From Desulfoplanes sp. (lineage in GTDB: Bacteria; Desulfobacterota; Desulfovibrionia; Desulfovibrionales; Desulfomicrobiaceae), in NCBI GenBank assembly GCA_028708105.1, contig JAQVZR010000123.1, forward strand, positions 1-6,088: 6,088 nt of DNA, written 5' to 3'. The notes under the pieces were generated by a model. It had not been told where the DNA came from and ran no database searches. It saw nothing but the letters and a program-made list of their open reading frames with translations. The translations under genes were made by a program, and so were the position numbers. Positions 1-6,088 of the stretch are shown piece by piece (the first letter of the stretch is position 1; every line of letters starts with the position of its first letter).

Positions 1-23
1 CATTTTTTTTACTGTTTTTTTTT

Positions 24-53
24 CACCACAGAGAGCACAGAGAAGCACAGAGG
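24..53. repeat. Cluster of three CACAGAG units in the non-coding left edge
   Basis: CACAGAG occurs three times at 27-33, 36-42 and 46-52, spaced 9 and 10 bases apart and preceded by CAC. The cluster lies between the stop codon of the deacetylase gene (79-81) and T-rich sequence at 3-23. From memory, similar CACAGAG/CTCTGTG clusters recur between genes in many environmental bacterial genomes, sometimes near genes for GxxExxY-type proteins; this could not be checked here. The units show no inverted symmetry, so they do not form a terminator hairpin by themselves. The rest of 1-78 holds only the T tracts and no gene that can be supported. Confidence 0.6.
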
Positions 54-78
54 GAAAGACATTTGTGTTATGCTGGTG

Positions 79-1098
79 TTAGCTTGTTGTCCTCGGTTGC
101 CAGATCACAGGAGTGGTTGTTGTGTCTTCGTTTTTCTTCCGAAAAAATTTATAAAAAATCGTGGCACCCAGGGATGTCAGGTGCATGCGCAGCCGGTTTT
201 TGAGCCAGGCTGCATCTTTTTTTCGTCCTATGCCGATGCGGTGCAGATAGAAGGGATCGGTGCCCGGGCCGTTGCGGAACCGGTCCAGGGAAAAGGCGCC
301 TTCATACCCTGCCTCGCGGGCTGCCTGCACCGTGATTTTGTCAAAATGTCCCCAGGGCCAGCAGATGAGCTGGGTGTCCGCTTTGTTGATCTCTCTGATC
401 ACGTCCAGACTTCTTCTGAAATCCTTTAAGCAGAAATCGTACCGCTCGGCATCGGTCCTGCGTCTGAAGGTAAGATTTTCCTCGCCCTGGTTTTCCGGCC
501 AGAATCCGTTGAAGGCGTAGGCGCTTCCGTAGTCAAAGGTGGGCAGGTTGTCAGCCGGATGATCATAAATTCCATGGGCCGACCAGTGTCCTTCGGAAAC
601 GGGAGCCAGAAAGGTGAGACTTTTGAAGCACCCCTGATGACAGGTGGTGTGAGAGTAAATCTCCATGCCGAAGTCATGCACGGAGGATGCAAGTTCCTGA
701 CGGGTCATGAACTGGGAATATTCCTTATTTCGTAAAGCCTGGCGGAAACTTTCGCTGGCCTTGGAAAAAATGGGCGCGTTTTCAAGCGTACGCCGCGGAC
801 CGTCCCAGATGAAATCCGTAATGGGAAAAAAGACCCCGCACATATCCCGTTTGGCAAGTTCGGGCACGGCATACAGCCAGTTGCTCACATGGGCATCGTC
901 AAAAGTGATGACGATCTGACGGCCTCGGGGCCGTTTTTCCCCTCTGCAGATCTGCGTCAGCTCCCGTGCGGAGATTGTTTGAAATCCCATTTCCAGAATG
1001 GCGTCGAGATGATCGCAGAAAAGCTTCAGCGGATGCCCGCCGGGCGTGCCGATATCGTGGTAACAGAGGATGGGGATGTTGTGGATGGATGGGGTCAT
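79..1098 (-). CDS. Polysaccharide deacetylase (NodB-like) family protein
   Basis: Predicted metal-dependent carbohydrate deacetylase of the NodB / carbohydrate esterase 4 superfamily, 339 residues from the ATG at 1098. The family's signatures appear in order: the early PILCYHDIG strand (about residues 9-17); motif 1 TFDD at 65-68, where the first Asp is the expected catalytic base and the second a metal ligand; motif 2 HTTCH at 150-154, supplying the two metal-binding histidines; and WPWG at 247-250, matching the third conserved motif. About 90 residues separate motifs 2 and 3, including an aromatic-rich stretch at about 170-205. There is no signal peptide or membrane segment, so a cytoplasmic location is likely. 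A TTG at 1119 would add seven residues, but the ATG gives the usual family N-terminus; neither start has a strong Shine-Dalgarno sequence. It is the last gene seen in the operon, 81 nt after the ligase gene. That gap (1099-1179) shows no convincing promoter or hairpin. The natural role is probably deacetylation of a sugar in the glycan made by this locus; the substrate is unknown. The last 20 or so residues are Lys/Thr-rich and look unstructured. Confidence 0.9.
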   Translation of the reverse strand: MTPSIHNIPILCYHDIGTPGGHPLKLFCDHLDAILEMGFQTISARELTQICRGEKRPRGRQIVITFDDAHVSNWLYAVPELAKRDMCGVFFPITDFIWDGPRRTLENAPIFSKASESFRQALRNKEYSQFMTRQELASSVHDFGMEIYSHTTCHQGCFKSLTFLAPVSEGHWSAHGIYDHPADNLPTFDYGSAYAFNGFWPENQGEENLTFRRRTDAERYDFCLKDFRRSLDVIREINKADTQLICWPWGHFDKITVQAAREAGYEGAFSLDRFRNGPGTDPFYLHRIGIGRKKDAAWLKNRLRMHLTSLGATIFYKFFRKKNEDTTTTPVIWQPRTTS

Positions 1099-1179
1099 TG
1101 GATAGCCTGTAAGATGCAACCGCGCAACGAGCAGAAACCTGTATGCTGACGGAGATGATTTGCTGATATTGATTGAGAT

Positions 1180-2409
1180 CTAGGACGTGCTTTCGTATTG
1201 AACCTTTTTTGCTAAGTAATAACGTCCTATAGTCAGTCCATAGATGAGAAAAAAAGTATATGCTCCATCTTTTCTATGAAGATTGAATCCCGAAATCCCG
1301 AATATAGCATTGTAAAAAAGAATAATCAGGGGGAATATGAACGCATTTTTTTTTGCAATTAGGAGGGTTGCTCCTGTGGTGATAATAAAAGCGATACCCC
1401 CTATACATCCCCATCCGAAAAGAATTCCTAAATATAAATTATGAGGGTGGTATACCTCGTTGGTATCAATATATGTGTATTTATTTCTTAATATTGTATA
1501 ATTTTTTTGGCGGTAATCGTGAAAAATTTTTTTAAAATTTGACATCTGAGAGCCAAAGACAGGCTTTTTTTTAAAACCAGCCCAGGCTGTTTCCCATAAT
1601 GCTTGTCTTGCCTGGAAAGATAGTTGTTGAAGTGGGTGAAGAACTCCCTGTTTTAGACGGTCTATTTGGTAGTTTTTGAGATGGGTAGTGGAAAGAAAAA
1701 GCATACCTGCCATCAGAATTACGACAGATACGAGTATGGTTTTCCATGCGCGGTACATACATGCGCATAAAAAAACACTTGCTGCCAAGGCGATGAAGGC
1801 TCCTCGGGAACCGCTTAATACCATGAGGATACTGGGGATGAGAATCGCTGGGGGAAAAAACAACCATTTTTGCTTTCTGGTCATATCATTCAGATTGCCC
1901 AGATATATCAAGATGGAATACCCGGCCAGCATGCCGAGGACGTTGGGACCATGGGTCAAAAGTCTCAGATTCTCTCCTGGGACGATTTTTCCTATGCAGG
2001 CATAAACAAGAAAGGAGGCTGTCAGAGAGAGAGGGAGAAACATCATGGGCAGCCATGCTTTGCGGGGAAAGGCCGATCCTGCAGCTAGTCCGAGGAGGGC
2101 CATGGAGAGCCACATCCATGCATACCGAAAATCACCTTTTCCGTTACCTGTGAGCCAGGAGATTGATGTACAAATACATAAGGCAATGATCGGCAGTAAA
2201 GGGAAAACAATTGTTTTGGAGAGACCCTGTTTTTTATATAAAAAAAATAAATAGATACTGCTCGATATAAGGGAAAAATACATAGCTGGATATACATGGC
2301 GATCCAACCCGATGAAAAAAGAAATCCAGGCGAGTGCAATGAGTAGTGCGCAATGGGTGAGTTTTTTTTTGCTGTATTTTATATTTTTAAAGTATTCATA
2401 CATCTTCAT
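1180..2409 (-). CDS. O-antigen ligase / polymerase family membrane protein (WaaL/Wzy-like)
   Basis: Polytopic inner-membrane protein of 409 residues, a typical length for the O-antigen ligase/polymerase (Wzy_C) superfamily. About a dozen hydrophobic segments are visible (roughly residues 18-35, 41-58, 67-85, 97-113, 119-140, 155-171, 183-199, 201-220, 224-240, 326-351, 356-376, 385-399). A long hydrophilic loop at about 241-325 should face the periplasm. Family motifs are present: SGSRGAF at 199-205, the loop pattern R-x2-LW-x2-A-x-AGF with R268, and HPHNLYLGILFGWG at 321-334, whose His is typical of the catalytic loop. Members either transfer lipid-linked O-antigen to lipid A-core (WaaL) or polymerise repeat units (Wzy); sequence alone does not separate these, so no symbol is given. 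The start is ATG at 2409; an in-frame ATG at 2403 is equally possible and sits at a better distance from an AAGAG sequence upstream. The gene follows the glycosyltransferase stop by 19 nt. It is clearly AT-richer than the outer genes (18 G/C of 60 at 1201-1260; 17 of 60 at 2341-2400), common for O-antigen polymerase/ligase genes and suggestive of separate ancestry. Confidence 0.88.
   Translation of the reverse strand: MKMYEYFKNIKYSKKKLTHCALLIALAWISFFIGLDRHVYPAMYFSLISSSIYLFFLYKKQGLSKTIVFPLLPIIALCICTSISWLTGNGKGDFRYAWMWLSMALLGLAAGSAFPRKAWLPMMFLPLSLTASFLVYACIGKIVPGENLRLLTHGPNVLGMLAGYSILIYLGNLNDMTRKQKWLFFPPAILIPSILMVLSGSRGAFIALAASVFLCACMYRAWKTILVSVVILMAGMLFLSTTHLKNYQIDRLKQGVLHPLQQLSFQARQALWETAWAGFKKKPVFGSQMSNFKKIFHDYRQKNYTILRNKYTYIDTNEVYHPHNLYLGILFGWGCIGGIAFIITTGATLLIAKKNAFIFPLIILFYNAIFGISGFNLHRKDGAYTFFLIYGLTIGRYYLAKKVQYESTS
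2362..2370 (-). repeat. A9 homopolymer (coding strand) near the start of the ligase gene
   Basis: Nine A residues encode Lys14-Lys15-Lys16, shortly before the first membrane segment. The same gene has another A9 at 1346-1354 (codons 352-355) and an A8 at 1565-1572 (Lys280-282). Loss or gain of one A in the early tract would abolish the membrane protein. AAA-lysine runs are common across this window, so this may be simple codon preference. Confidence 0.5.
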
Positions 2410-2428
2410 GTCTCTTATTTTTATCGTT

Positions 2429-3472
2429 CTAAAGATTGTATATCCTGGTCAGTTTTTTTGTTTTTGCATGTATTGTGAAATTTTCGCAGAAAAATTTCTG
2501 GTTGGCTGAAGACATCTCAGCTCTTTTTTGGGAATTTTTTGAAAGTTTTTCTATGCAGGTTGCGATTTGACGGTCGTTTTCAGATTCGCAAAGATATCCG
2601 TTGCTCCCGTGTACAAGAATTTCCGGGATACCTCCTACTGCGGTAGAAATCACCGGTACGCCGGCGGCATAGGCTTCGAGCAATGTATTGGGAAGACTTT
2701 CCTGACGTGATGTGATGACAAAGATATCTGTTCGGGCGAGCAAGGCATGGATGCCTGTGTGGGGCAAGCTTCCAGTGAATTCGATGCGGTCCAGGATGCT
2801 GGCAGGAACGATTTTTTCAAACTGTGGATTTTTTTGAACACCCGCCACAACAAATTTGGCATTCAGGGGGTTGTCGCCCGTTAAACGGGCCACTGTTTTT
2901 AAAAAGATATCCAATCCTTTGTACTCTCGTTTGGTGCCGATATAGGTGATCGTCAGGGAGGAGACATCTCTGGTTGTGGTTACGTTTTCTTCTGGAATAA
3001 CCGCATTGTACACCACATGAAGTTTTTTCGAGGGGACATGATATTTTCTGAGAACATCGGCTGCAGCCCCGGAGTTGCAGATGATGCCTGTAAGCTGAGG
3101 AAGATAGAAGAGAGGAAAACTTCCCGGTGCGAAGATAACTCCCCGATTGAGGAAAAGTTTGAAGGGGGGACACAAAAATCTTAATACAAGAAAATATTTG
3201 TACAATTTATTGTGGAAACAATGCACCACATGGATATTGTTGGTCACAAGGAGATGGCGAAAAAAAGATAACCGGTCCAGCAGAGAGTTCGCTTCAATGA
3301 TTGAAAGGGTAATATTTTCAAGCCCGCTAAGTTCCTGGATAAGCTTGGCTCCTGCAAAGCAGCATACGGTTATCCTGTGTCCGGCTTCTGCCATGCCCAC
3401 GGCATTGTTTATGAGCTGGCGGGTTCCTCCGGAGATGCTCGTGGATGTTGTCGCGTAAAGAATATTAAGCAT
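2429..3472 (-). CDS. Glycosyltransferase, GT4-type (GT-B fold)
   Basis: Retaining nucleotide-sugar glycosyltransferase of 347 residues, predicted to act at the cytoplasmic face of the inner membrane. The N-terminal acceptor domain begins MLNILYATTSTSISGGTRQL, with the Gly-Gly turn at residues 15-16 typical of GT4 enzymes, followed by a Rossmann-like half to about residue 165. The C-terminal donor domain starts near ITYIGT (175-180) with REYKGLD at 182-188. It contains the diagnostic E-x7-E signature, E258 and E266 in QESLPNTLLEAYAAGVPVIS, then VGGIPEIL, which binds the nucleotide-sugar. The reading frame is open a further 32 codons upstream (to 3568), but that extension has no family resemblance and would lie over the preceding gene; the ATG at 3472 gives a textbook N-terminus. 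The start overlaps the end of the upstream glycosyltransferase by 8 nt (ATGCTTAA), implying translational coupling. Donor sugar and linkage cannot be told from sequence. Base composition is intermediate, drifting AT-rich towards the ligase gene. Confidence 0.93.
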   Translation of the reverse strand: MLNILYATTSTSISGGTRQLINNAVGMAEAGHRITVCCFAGAKLIQELSGLENITLSIIEANSLLDRLSFFRHLLVTNNIHVVHCFHNKLYKYFLVLRFLCPPFKLFLNRGVIFAPGSFPLFYLPQLTGIICNSGAAADVLRKYHVPSKKLHVVYNAVIPEENVTTTRDVSSLTITYIGTKREYKGLDIFLKTVARLTGDNPLNAKFVVAGVQKNPQFEKIVPASILDRIEFTGSLPHTGIHALLARTDIFVITSRQESLPNTLLEAYAAGVPVISTAVGGIPEILVHGSNGYLCESENDRQIATCIEKLSKNSQKRAEMSSANQKFFCENFTIHAKTKKLTRIYNL

Positions 3473-4586
3473 GGGTGAATTTCCGGATGGCGCTGGCCAG
3501 ATGGTTACCAAAATTGGCAAGAGAATAGTGTTCGACAAGGGTGGAGATATTTTCGATCTGCGGGGCATCTTCCCGGGCCTGGGTAAGCGCTTTTGCCAGT
3601 GATTTTGGGGAATCAGGCGAAAAATAGATGGCCTGATCGTCTTTAAAGACCCCCGTATAGGTACCGAGACGCGGAATGATGGGAGTGAGGCCGTTTTCTA
3701 CATAGTCCGCAACCTTCAGTCCTTCCATGGTGGCGATACCAAACCGGTATTTCTGGAGTACGGCAGAAAGATTCTGATGGGACACCCTGCCTTTCATATC
3801 TATTTTTTTAAGCACCTTTTTTTGTTCCGCCAGTTTCTGGAGAGCCCGTCTGTCTTCCTCTGTGCCGCCGTAGATGGCGATTGATATTTCTGAAGACGTT
3901 AATGCCAGGGCATCAAGCAAAAGGTCCATCAATTTGTCCCTTGTTATGGAACCGCAATAGACAAAGGAGTCTGGGCGTGATGCGGGAATATCCGAATACT
4001 TTTTGTTAAGTGCATGCCAAATATGTGTTGTATTATGCACCGTAAGATCGGTACGCACGATCTGTTCGCTGGCCGCAGACGTGAAAATGATACCGTCCAC
4101 CCTTTGATAAAGTTTTTTTAAGAAAGGAACGGTTTCATTATGTGTGTCCAGATCCTTCCGCTGTTTTCTGTAGGGCGAATCCGGCACGCGTTCTTCTTTA
4201 TAATACCCGTCTTTTTTATGGGCTTCCAGGATGACTCGTTTGTGATGCCAGCATCGGGAACGCACCAGGCGTTTTGCCAGAGTGTAGGACCGGGTATAGA
4301 AACAGGCATCCCCTGTGGCCAGGCTAAGAATCTTTTTCAGCGTCAGATAGAAGCGCAGTCCGCGCAGCTTTTTTTTGGGAACGGCAAGAAATTCAACGCC
4401 TCGGAGGTCATATCCGTAACGTGCCTGAACCGCGGCAAAGAGCTCGTTTTGGGGAACGGTGAGAGTATTGACCACACAGATGATCCGAAAATGGGACTTC
4501 AGGGAAAAGAGCGTCTTGGTGATCTGGATGGAGTGCGCTTTTGTATTGGGATAATCGGTGTTGAAGAGATAGAAAAGTGTCTGCAT
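3465..4586 (-). CDS. Divergent glycosyltransferase, GT4-like (GT-B fold)
   Basis: Predicted glycosyltransferase of 373 residues, less canonical than its neighbours. The N-terminus (MQTLFYLFNTDYPNTKAHSI) resembles acceptor domains of family-4 enzymes; CFYTRSYTLAKRL at about 95-107 and ILEAHKK at 119-125 follow the usual pattern for that domain. The donor half begins near FVYCGSITRDKLMDLLLDAL (208-227). The usual E-x7-E is not exact: the matching segment is MEGLKVADYVENGLTPII (287-304), with K291 and D294-Y295 lining up with the K-x2-(E/D)-Y form seen in many GT4-like enzymes, so Asp replaces the second Glu. The frame is open upstream to 4739 but would overlap the preceding gene; ATG at 4586 has an AAGGC Shine-Dalgarno-like sequence at 4590-4594 and gives a sensible N-terminus, leaving a 32-nt gap after the upstream stop. 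Its end overlaps the next gene by 8 nt. Likely adds one sugar to the lipid-linked glycan; the specificity is unknown. Confidence 0.82.
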   Translation of the reverse strand: MQTLFYLFNTDYPNTKAHSIQITKTLFSLKSHFRIICVVNTLTVPQNELFAAVQARYGYDLRGVEFLAVPKKKLRGLRFYLTLKKILSLATGDACFYTRSYTLAKRLVRSRCWHHKRVILEAHKKDGYYKEERVPDSPYRKQRKDLDTHNETVPFLKKLYQRVDGIIFTSAASEQIVRTDLTVHNTTHIWHALNKKYSDIPASRPDSFVYCGSITRDKLMDLLLDALALTSSEISIAIYGGTEEDRRALQKLAEQKKVLKKIDMKGRVSHQNLSAVLQKYRFGIATMEGLKVADYVENGLTPIIPRLGTYTGVFKDDQAIYFSPDSPKSLAKALTQAREDAPQIENISTLVEHYSLANFGNHLASAIRKFTHA

Positions 4587-4618
4587 GATGCCTTGTGTGC
4601 CCCTCTGTTGGGTGATTT

Positions 4619-5674
4619 TCAGCCTGAGGTAAGCCAAGTATCCAATGCCTTCACCTGGGTGCCTATATGACAGCAGCGTCGGGCCTGGGTCAGAAAATTT
4701 TTTTTCAGTTCGTTCAGGGCTGAAGCTGTGGCCGTGCATTGTTGTTCAATGGAGGCCTCCCAGATTTTTACGTCAGCTTTTTCAGACAGCAGCAAGTCCC
4801 CCCCCCATTCCGGCCAGATTTCTTTCACGCCTCCCACATCCCTGGCGATACATACAAGCCCTTCGGCCATGGCTTCCAGCAAACTGTTGGGCAGTCCCTC
4901 ATTATATGAGGGCAACAGAAAAACGTCTGCCTGCCTGAGAAGGGCCCGGACATTCTGCTGAAATCCGTGCCAGATAATTTGCCCTTCCAGTCCTTTGTCT
5001 CGGGCTACCTGCTGCAATGCCTGTTCTTCCCGGCCGGTACCCACAATATGATATCTGAAGTCAATGCCTTTGTTGTGAAGATCTGCCAGGGCCCTAAGAA
5101 CATCTTTGTGGCCTTTGTCGGCATTGAGCTGGCTGGTGGAAATAAGCCGCAACGGACCGGGCACATGGTCAGGCGGGGTGTCCGCAACGGTCTTGCCCGT
5201 GTGGATGACGGTGATCTCTTCCGGTTTCAGATAAGGGAGCTCATCCAGGAGACCTGTTTTGATGTACGCACAGGGCACCAGAATCCGTGGGCGTATCCAT
5301 GTGTGGAGCAGCCGGACCTTCCATGTATCGAGCATGTCCCCGGGAAGTCCCACCCTGTGGATGACGGGAAGGCCCAGTATTTTTGCGGCGATTCCGGCGC
5401 TGCGCATGTCCTTGCCCACGTTGACCATTACATGGGTTATCCCGCGTTTTTTGAACAGGGCCAGCAAGGTGATGATAAGCCATGGGTTGAAATCCGGTCC
5501 AAAGGAGACGGACTGGGCGTCAAGGCCCATTTCTCGGGCTCTGTCTATAAAAGGGCCGGGCCGTCCGATAATCAGACAGGTAGAGCCCAGTGCCTGAAGG
5601 CCCTTGGCCACGTCAAGTGTCCAGGTTTTGACCCCGCCCCATCGGTGCGTGGAATTAATAAAGGCGATATTCAT
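4619..5674 (-). CDS. Glycosyltransferase, GT4-type (GT-B fold)
   Basis: Complete 351-residue retaining glycosyltransferase, expected in the cytoplasm at the inner membrane. The N-terminal domain starts MNIAFINSTHRWGGVKTW with the Gly-Gly acceptor loop at 13-14. HVMVNVGKDM (81-90) and GLPVIHRVGLPGD (101-113) are strand-loop elements of the first Rossmann domain. The donor domain runs from LRLISTSQLNADKGHKDVL (175-193), with the usual K-G-H element, to NEGLPNSLLEAMAEG (258-272), carrying E259 and E267 of the E-x7-E signature, followed by DVGGVKEIWPE. The ATG at 5674 overlaps the stop of the upstream gene as ATGA. No clear Shine-Dalgarno sequence precedes it, so coupled translation is likely. 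A run of nine G (4798-4806) encodes Trp290-Gly-Gly; a one-base slip either way would stop the protein around residue 297-301, after the signature but with about 50 residues lost. The C-terminal 50 residues are less conserved in type and Cys-containing. The transferred sugar cannot be inferred. Confidence 0.93.
   Translation of the reverse strand: MNIAFINSTHRWGGVKTWTLDVAKGLQALGSTCLIIGRPGPFIDRAREMGLDAQSVSFGPDFNPWLIITLLALFKKRGITHVMVNVGKDMRSAGIAAKILGLPVIHRVGLPGDMLDTWKVRLLHTWIRPRILVPCAYIKTGLLDELPYLKPEEITVIHTGKTVADTPPDHVPGPLRLISTSQLNADKGHKDVLRALADLHNKGIDFRYHIVGTGREEQALQQVARDKGLEGQIIWHGFQQNVRALLRQADVFLLPSYNEGLPNSLLEAMAEGLVCIARDVGGVKEIWPEWGGDLLLSEKADVKIWEASIEQQCTATASALNELKKNFLTQARRCCHIGTQVKALDTWLTSG
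4798..4806 (-). repeat. G9 homopolymer tract inside a glycosyltransferase gene
   Basis: Nine consecutive C on the plus strand read as G9 on the coding strand, spanning codons 290-293 (Trp-Gly-Gly-Asp) of the glycosyltransferase. With eight G the frame reaches TAA after residue 301; with ten G it reaches TGA after residue 297. It is the only G/C homopolymer of this length in the window. Poly-G tracts in glycosyltransferase genes are known phase-variation switches in Campylobacter and Neisseria; here that role is only a possibility. Confidence 0.8.
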
Positions 5675-6088
5675 GCGTGCAGCAGGGATTGATAGAGGTA
5701 AAGAGTGCGGTTTTTCATGGCCTCAATGCTGAATTGGGCAACAACAGATTCTGTGGATGTCTCTGGCATGGCCAGGGCCTGCTGGATGTCCGTCAGTGGG
5801 GCCAGGTTTTCATCAATGAATCTGATTCTCGGATAATAGGTCTGCACCTCTTCCAAGGTATCGGATCGCCTGGCCAGAATGGGAAGGCCGGCACCGCACG
5901 CTTCAAGAATTACGCCCGGCATGCCTTCCGCCTGGGGATCAGAGGTGAAGAGCAACAGATCAAGCTGGGGGTAATAATTCTGGATGTCTGCTTTTTCGCC
6001 CAGAAAAACGATCCTCTTCTCGAATCCGGCTGCCCGGATGGTCGTTTCCCAGTCCTCGGTGGGGTGCCCGCTTCCGATGATGAAAAGC
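5671..6088 (-). CDS. Glycosyltransferase, GT4-type, C-terminal part (5' end outside window)
   Basis: The frame stays open from the stop at 5671-5673 to the window edge, so this is the last 138 codons of a gene that begins beyond position 6088. The visible protein is a GT-B donor-binding domain. It starts LFIIGSGHPTEDWE, continues RIVFLGEKADIQNYYPQLD, then LLLFTSDPQAEGMPGVILEA with an exact E-x7-E pair (EGMPGVILE), then GAGLPILARRSDTLEEV. These are the usual strand, loop and signature order of GT4 enzymes. A TTG inside this frame at 5955 is not a credible start, because the coding signal clearly continues upstream of it. The stop overlaps the next gene's ATG by 4 nt, so the two are co-transcribed and probably translationally coupled. 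Being truncated by the window, its acceptor domain and full length cannot be assessed; the sugar specificity is unknown. Confidence 0.92.
   Translation of the reverse strand, partial: LFIIGSGHPTEDWETTIRAAGFEKRIVFLGEKADIQNYYPQLDLLLFTSDPQAEGMPGVILEACGAGLPILARRSDTLEEVQTYYPRIRFIDENLAPLTDIQQALAMPETSTESVVAQFSIEAMKNRTLYLYQSLLHA

Noticed and set aside
1..3. Possible minus-strand ATG of a following gene at the window edge
   Set aside because: Only the three start bases are in the window and no Shine-Dalgarno sequence precedes them, so nothing supports a gene.
3..23. T tracts as an intrinsic terminator
   Set aside because: They would serve only plus-strand transcripts, and no GC-rich hairpin is visible next to them; on the minus strand they read as A runs and cannot terminate the operon.
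70..429. Plus-strand open frame of 119 codons at the left edge
   Set aside because: Antisense to the C-terminal part of the deacetylase gene; composition is Cys/Pro-rich and unlike a real protein.
1099..1179. Promoter or regulatory element between ligase and deacetylase genes
   Set aside because: The 81-nt gap was read on the minus strand; no convincing -35/-10 pair, hairpin or T tract was found.
3473..3568. Upstream extension of the GT4 gene starting at 3472
   Set aside because: The extra 32 codons overlap the preceding glycosyltransferase and do not fit the family N-terminus, which begins cleanly at the internal ATG.
4140..4670. Plus-strand open frame of 176 codons
   Set aside because: Antisense to the divergent glycosyltransferase, with no family motifs and no supporting start context.
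4587..4739. Upstream extension of the glycosyltransferase gene starting at 4586
   Set aside because: The extra 51 codons run over the end of the previous gene and lack family resemblance; the ATG at 4586 has a Shine-Dalgarno-like sequence.
4967..5692. Plus-strand open frame of 241 codons
   Set aside because: It lies entirely antisense to a clear GT4 glycosyltransferase with an intact signature, and its translation shows no recognisable domain; it is a shadow of a fairly GC-rich coding frame.

Overview
The window is one continuous stretch of a surface-polysaccharide (LPS / O-antigen type) biosynthesis locus. All six recognisable genes lie on the minus strand, so transcription runs from position 6088 towards position 1. 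In that order they are: the C-terminal part of a GT-B glycosyltransferase (cut by the window edge), a complete GT4-type glycosyltransferase, a more divergent glycosyltransferase, another GT4-type glycosyltransferase, a multi-spanning O-antigen ligase/polymerase family membrane protein, and a NodB-type polysaccharide deacetylase family protein. The junctions are tight: a 4-nt ATGA overlap, a 32-nt gap, an 8-nt overlap, a 19-nt gap and an 81-nt gap. No promoter or intrinsic terminator is evident between the genes, so they look like one operon segment.

Organism: the O-antigen ligase family protein among glycosyltransferases points to a Gram-negative bacterium. The mixed base composition (about 57% GC in lines sampled from the outer genes, about 30% in the ligase gene), the gene style and the CACAGAG-type intergenic repeat at the left edge would fit a Desulfobacterota-like or other environmental bacterium. 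That placement is a low-confidence impression.

How the genes fit together: the four glycosyltransferases would successively add sugars from nucleotide-sugar donors to a lipid-linked acceptor on the cytoplasmic face of the inner membrane. The membrane protein would polymerise the exported glycan or transfer it to lipid A-core on the periplasmic face. The deacetylase would remove an acetyl (or similar acyl) group from a sugar of the glycan. No flippase, chain-length regulator, nucleotide-sugar synthesis gene, initiating transferase or ABC exporter is in the window, so the route (Wzx/Wzy or ABC) cannot be decided.

The locus is mostly ordinary. The features most worth a second look are a run of nine G residues inside a glycosyltransferase gene (a candidate contingency tract or sequencing trouble spot), the marked AT-richness of the ligase gene compared with its neighbours, and the CACAGAG repeat cluster just beyond the last gene. 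I found no evidence of a previously undescribed system.
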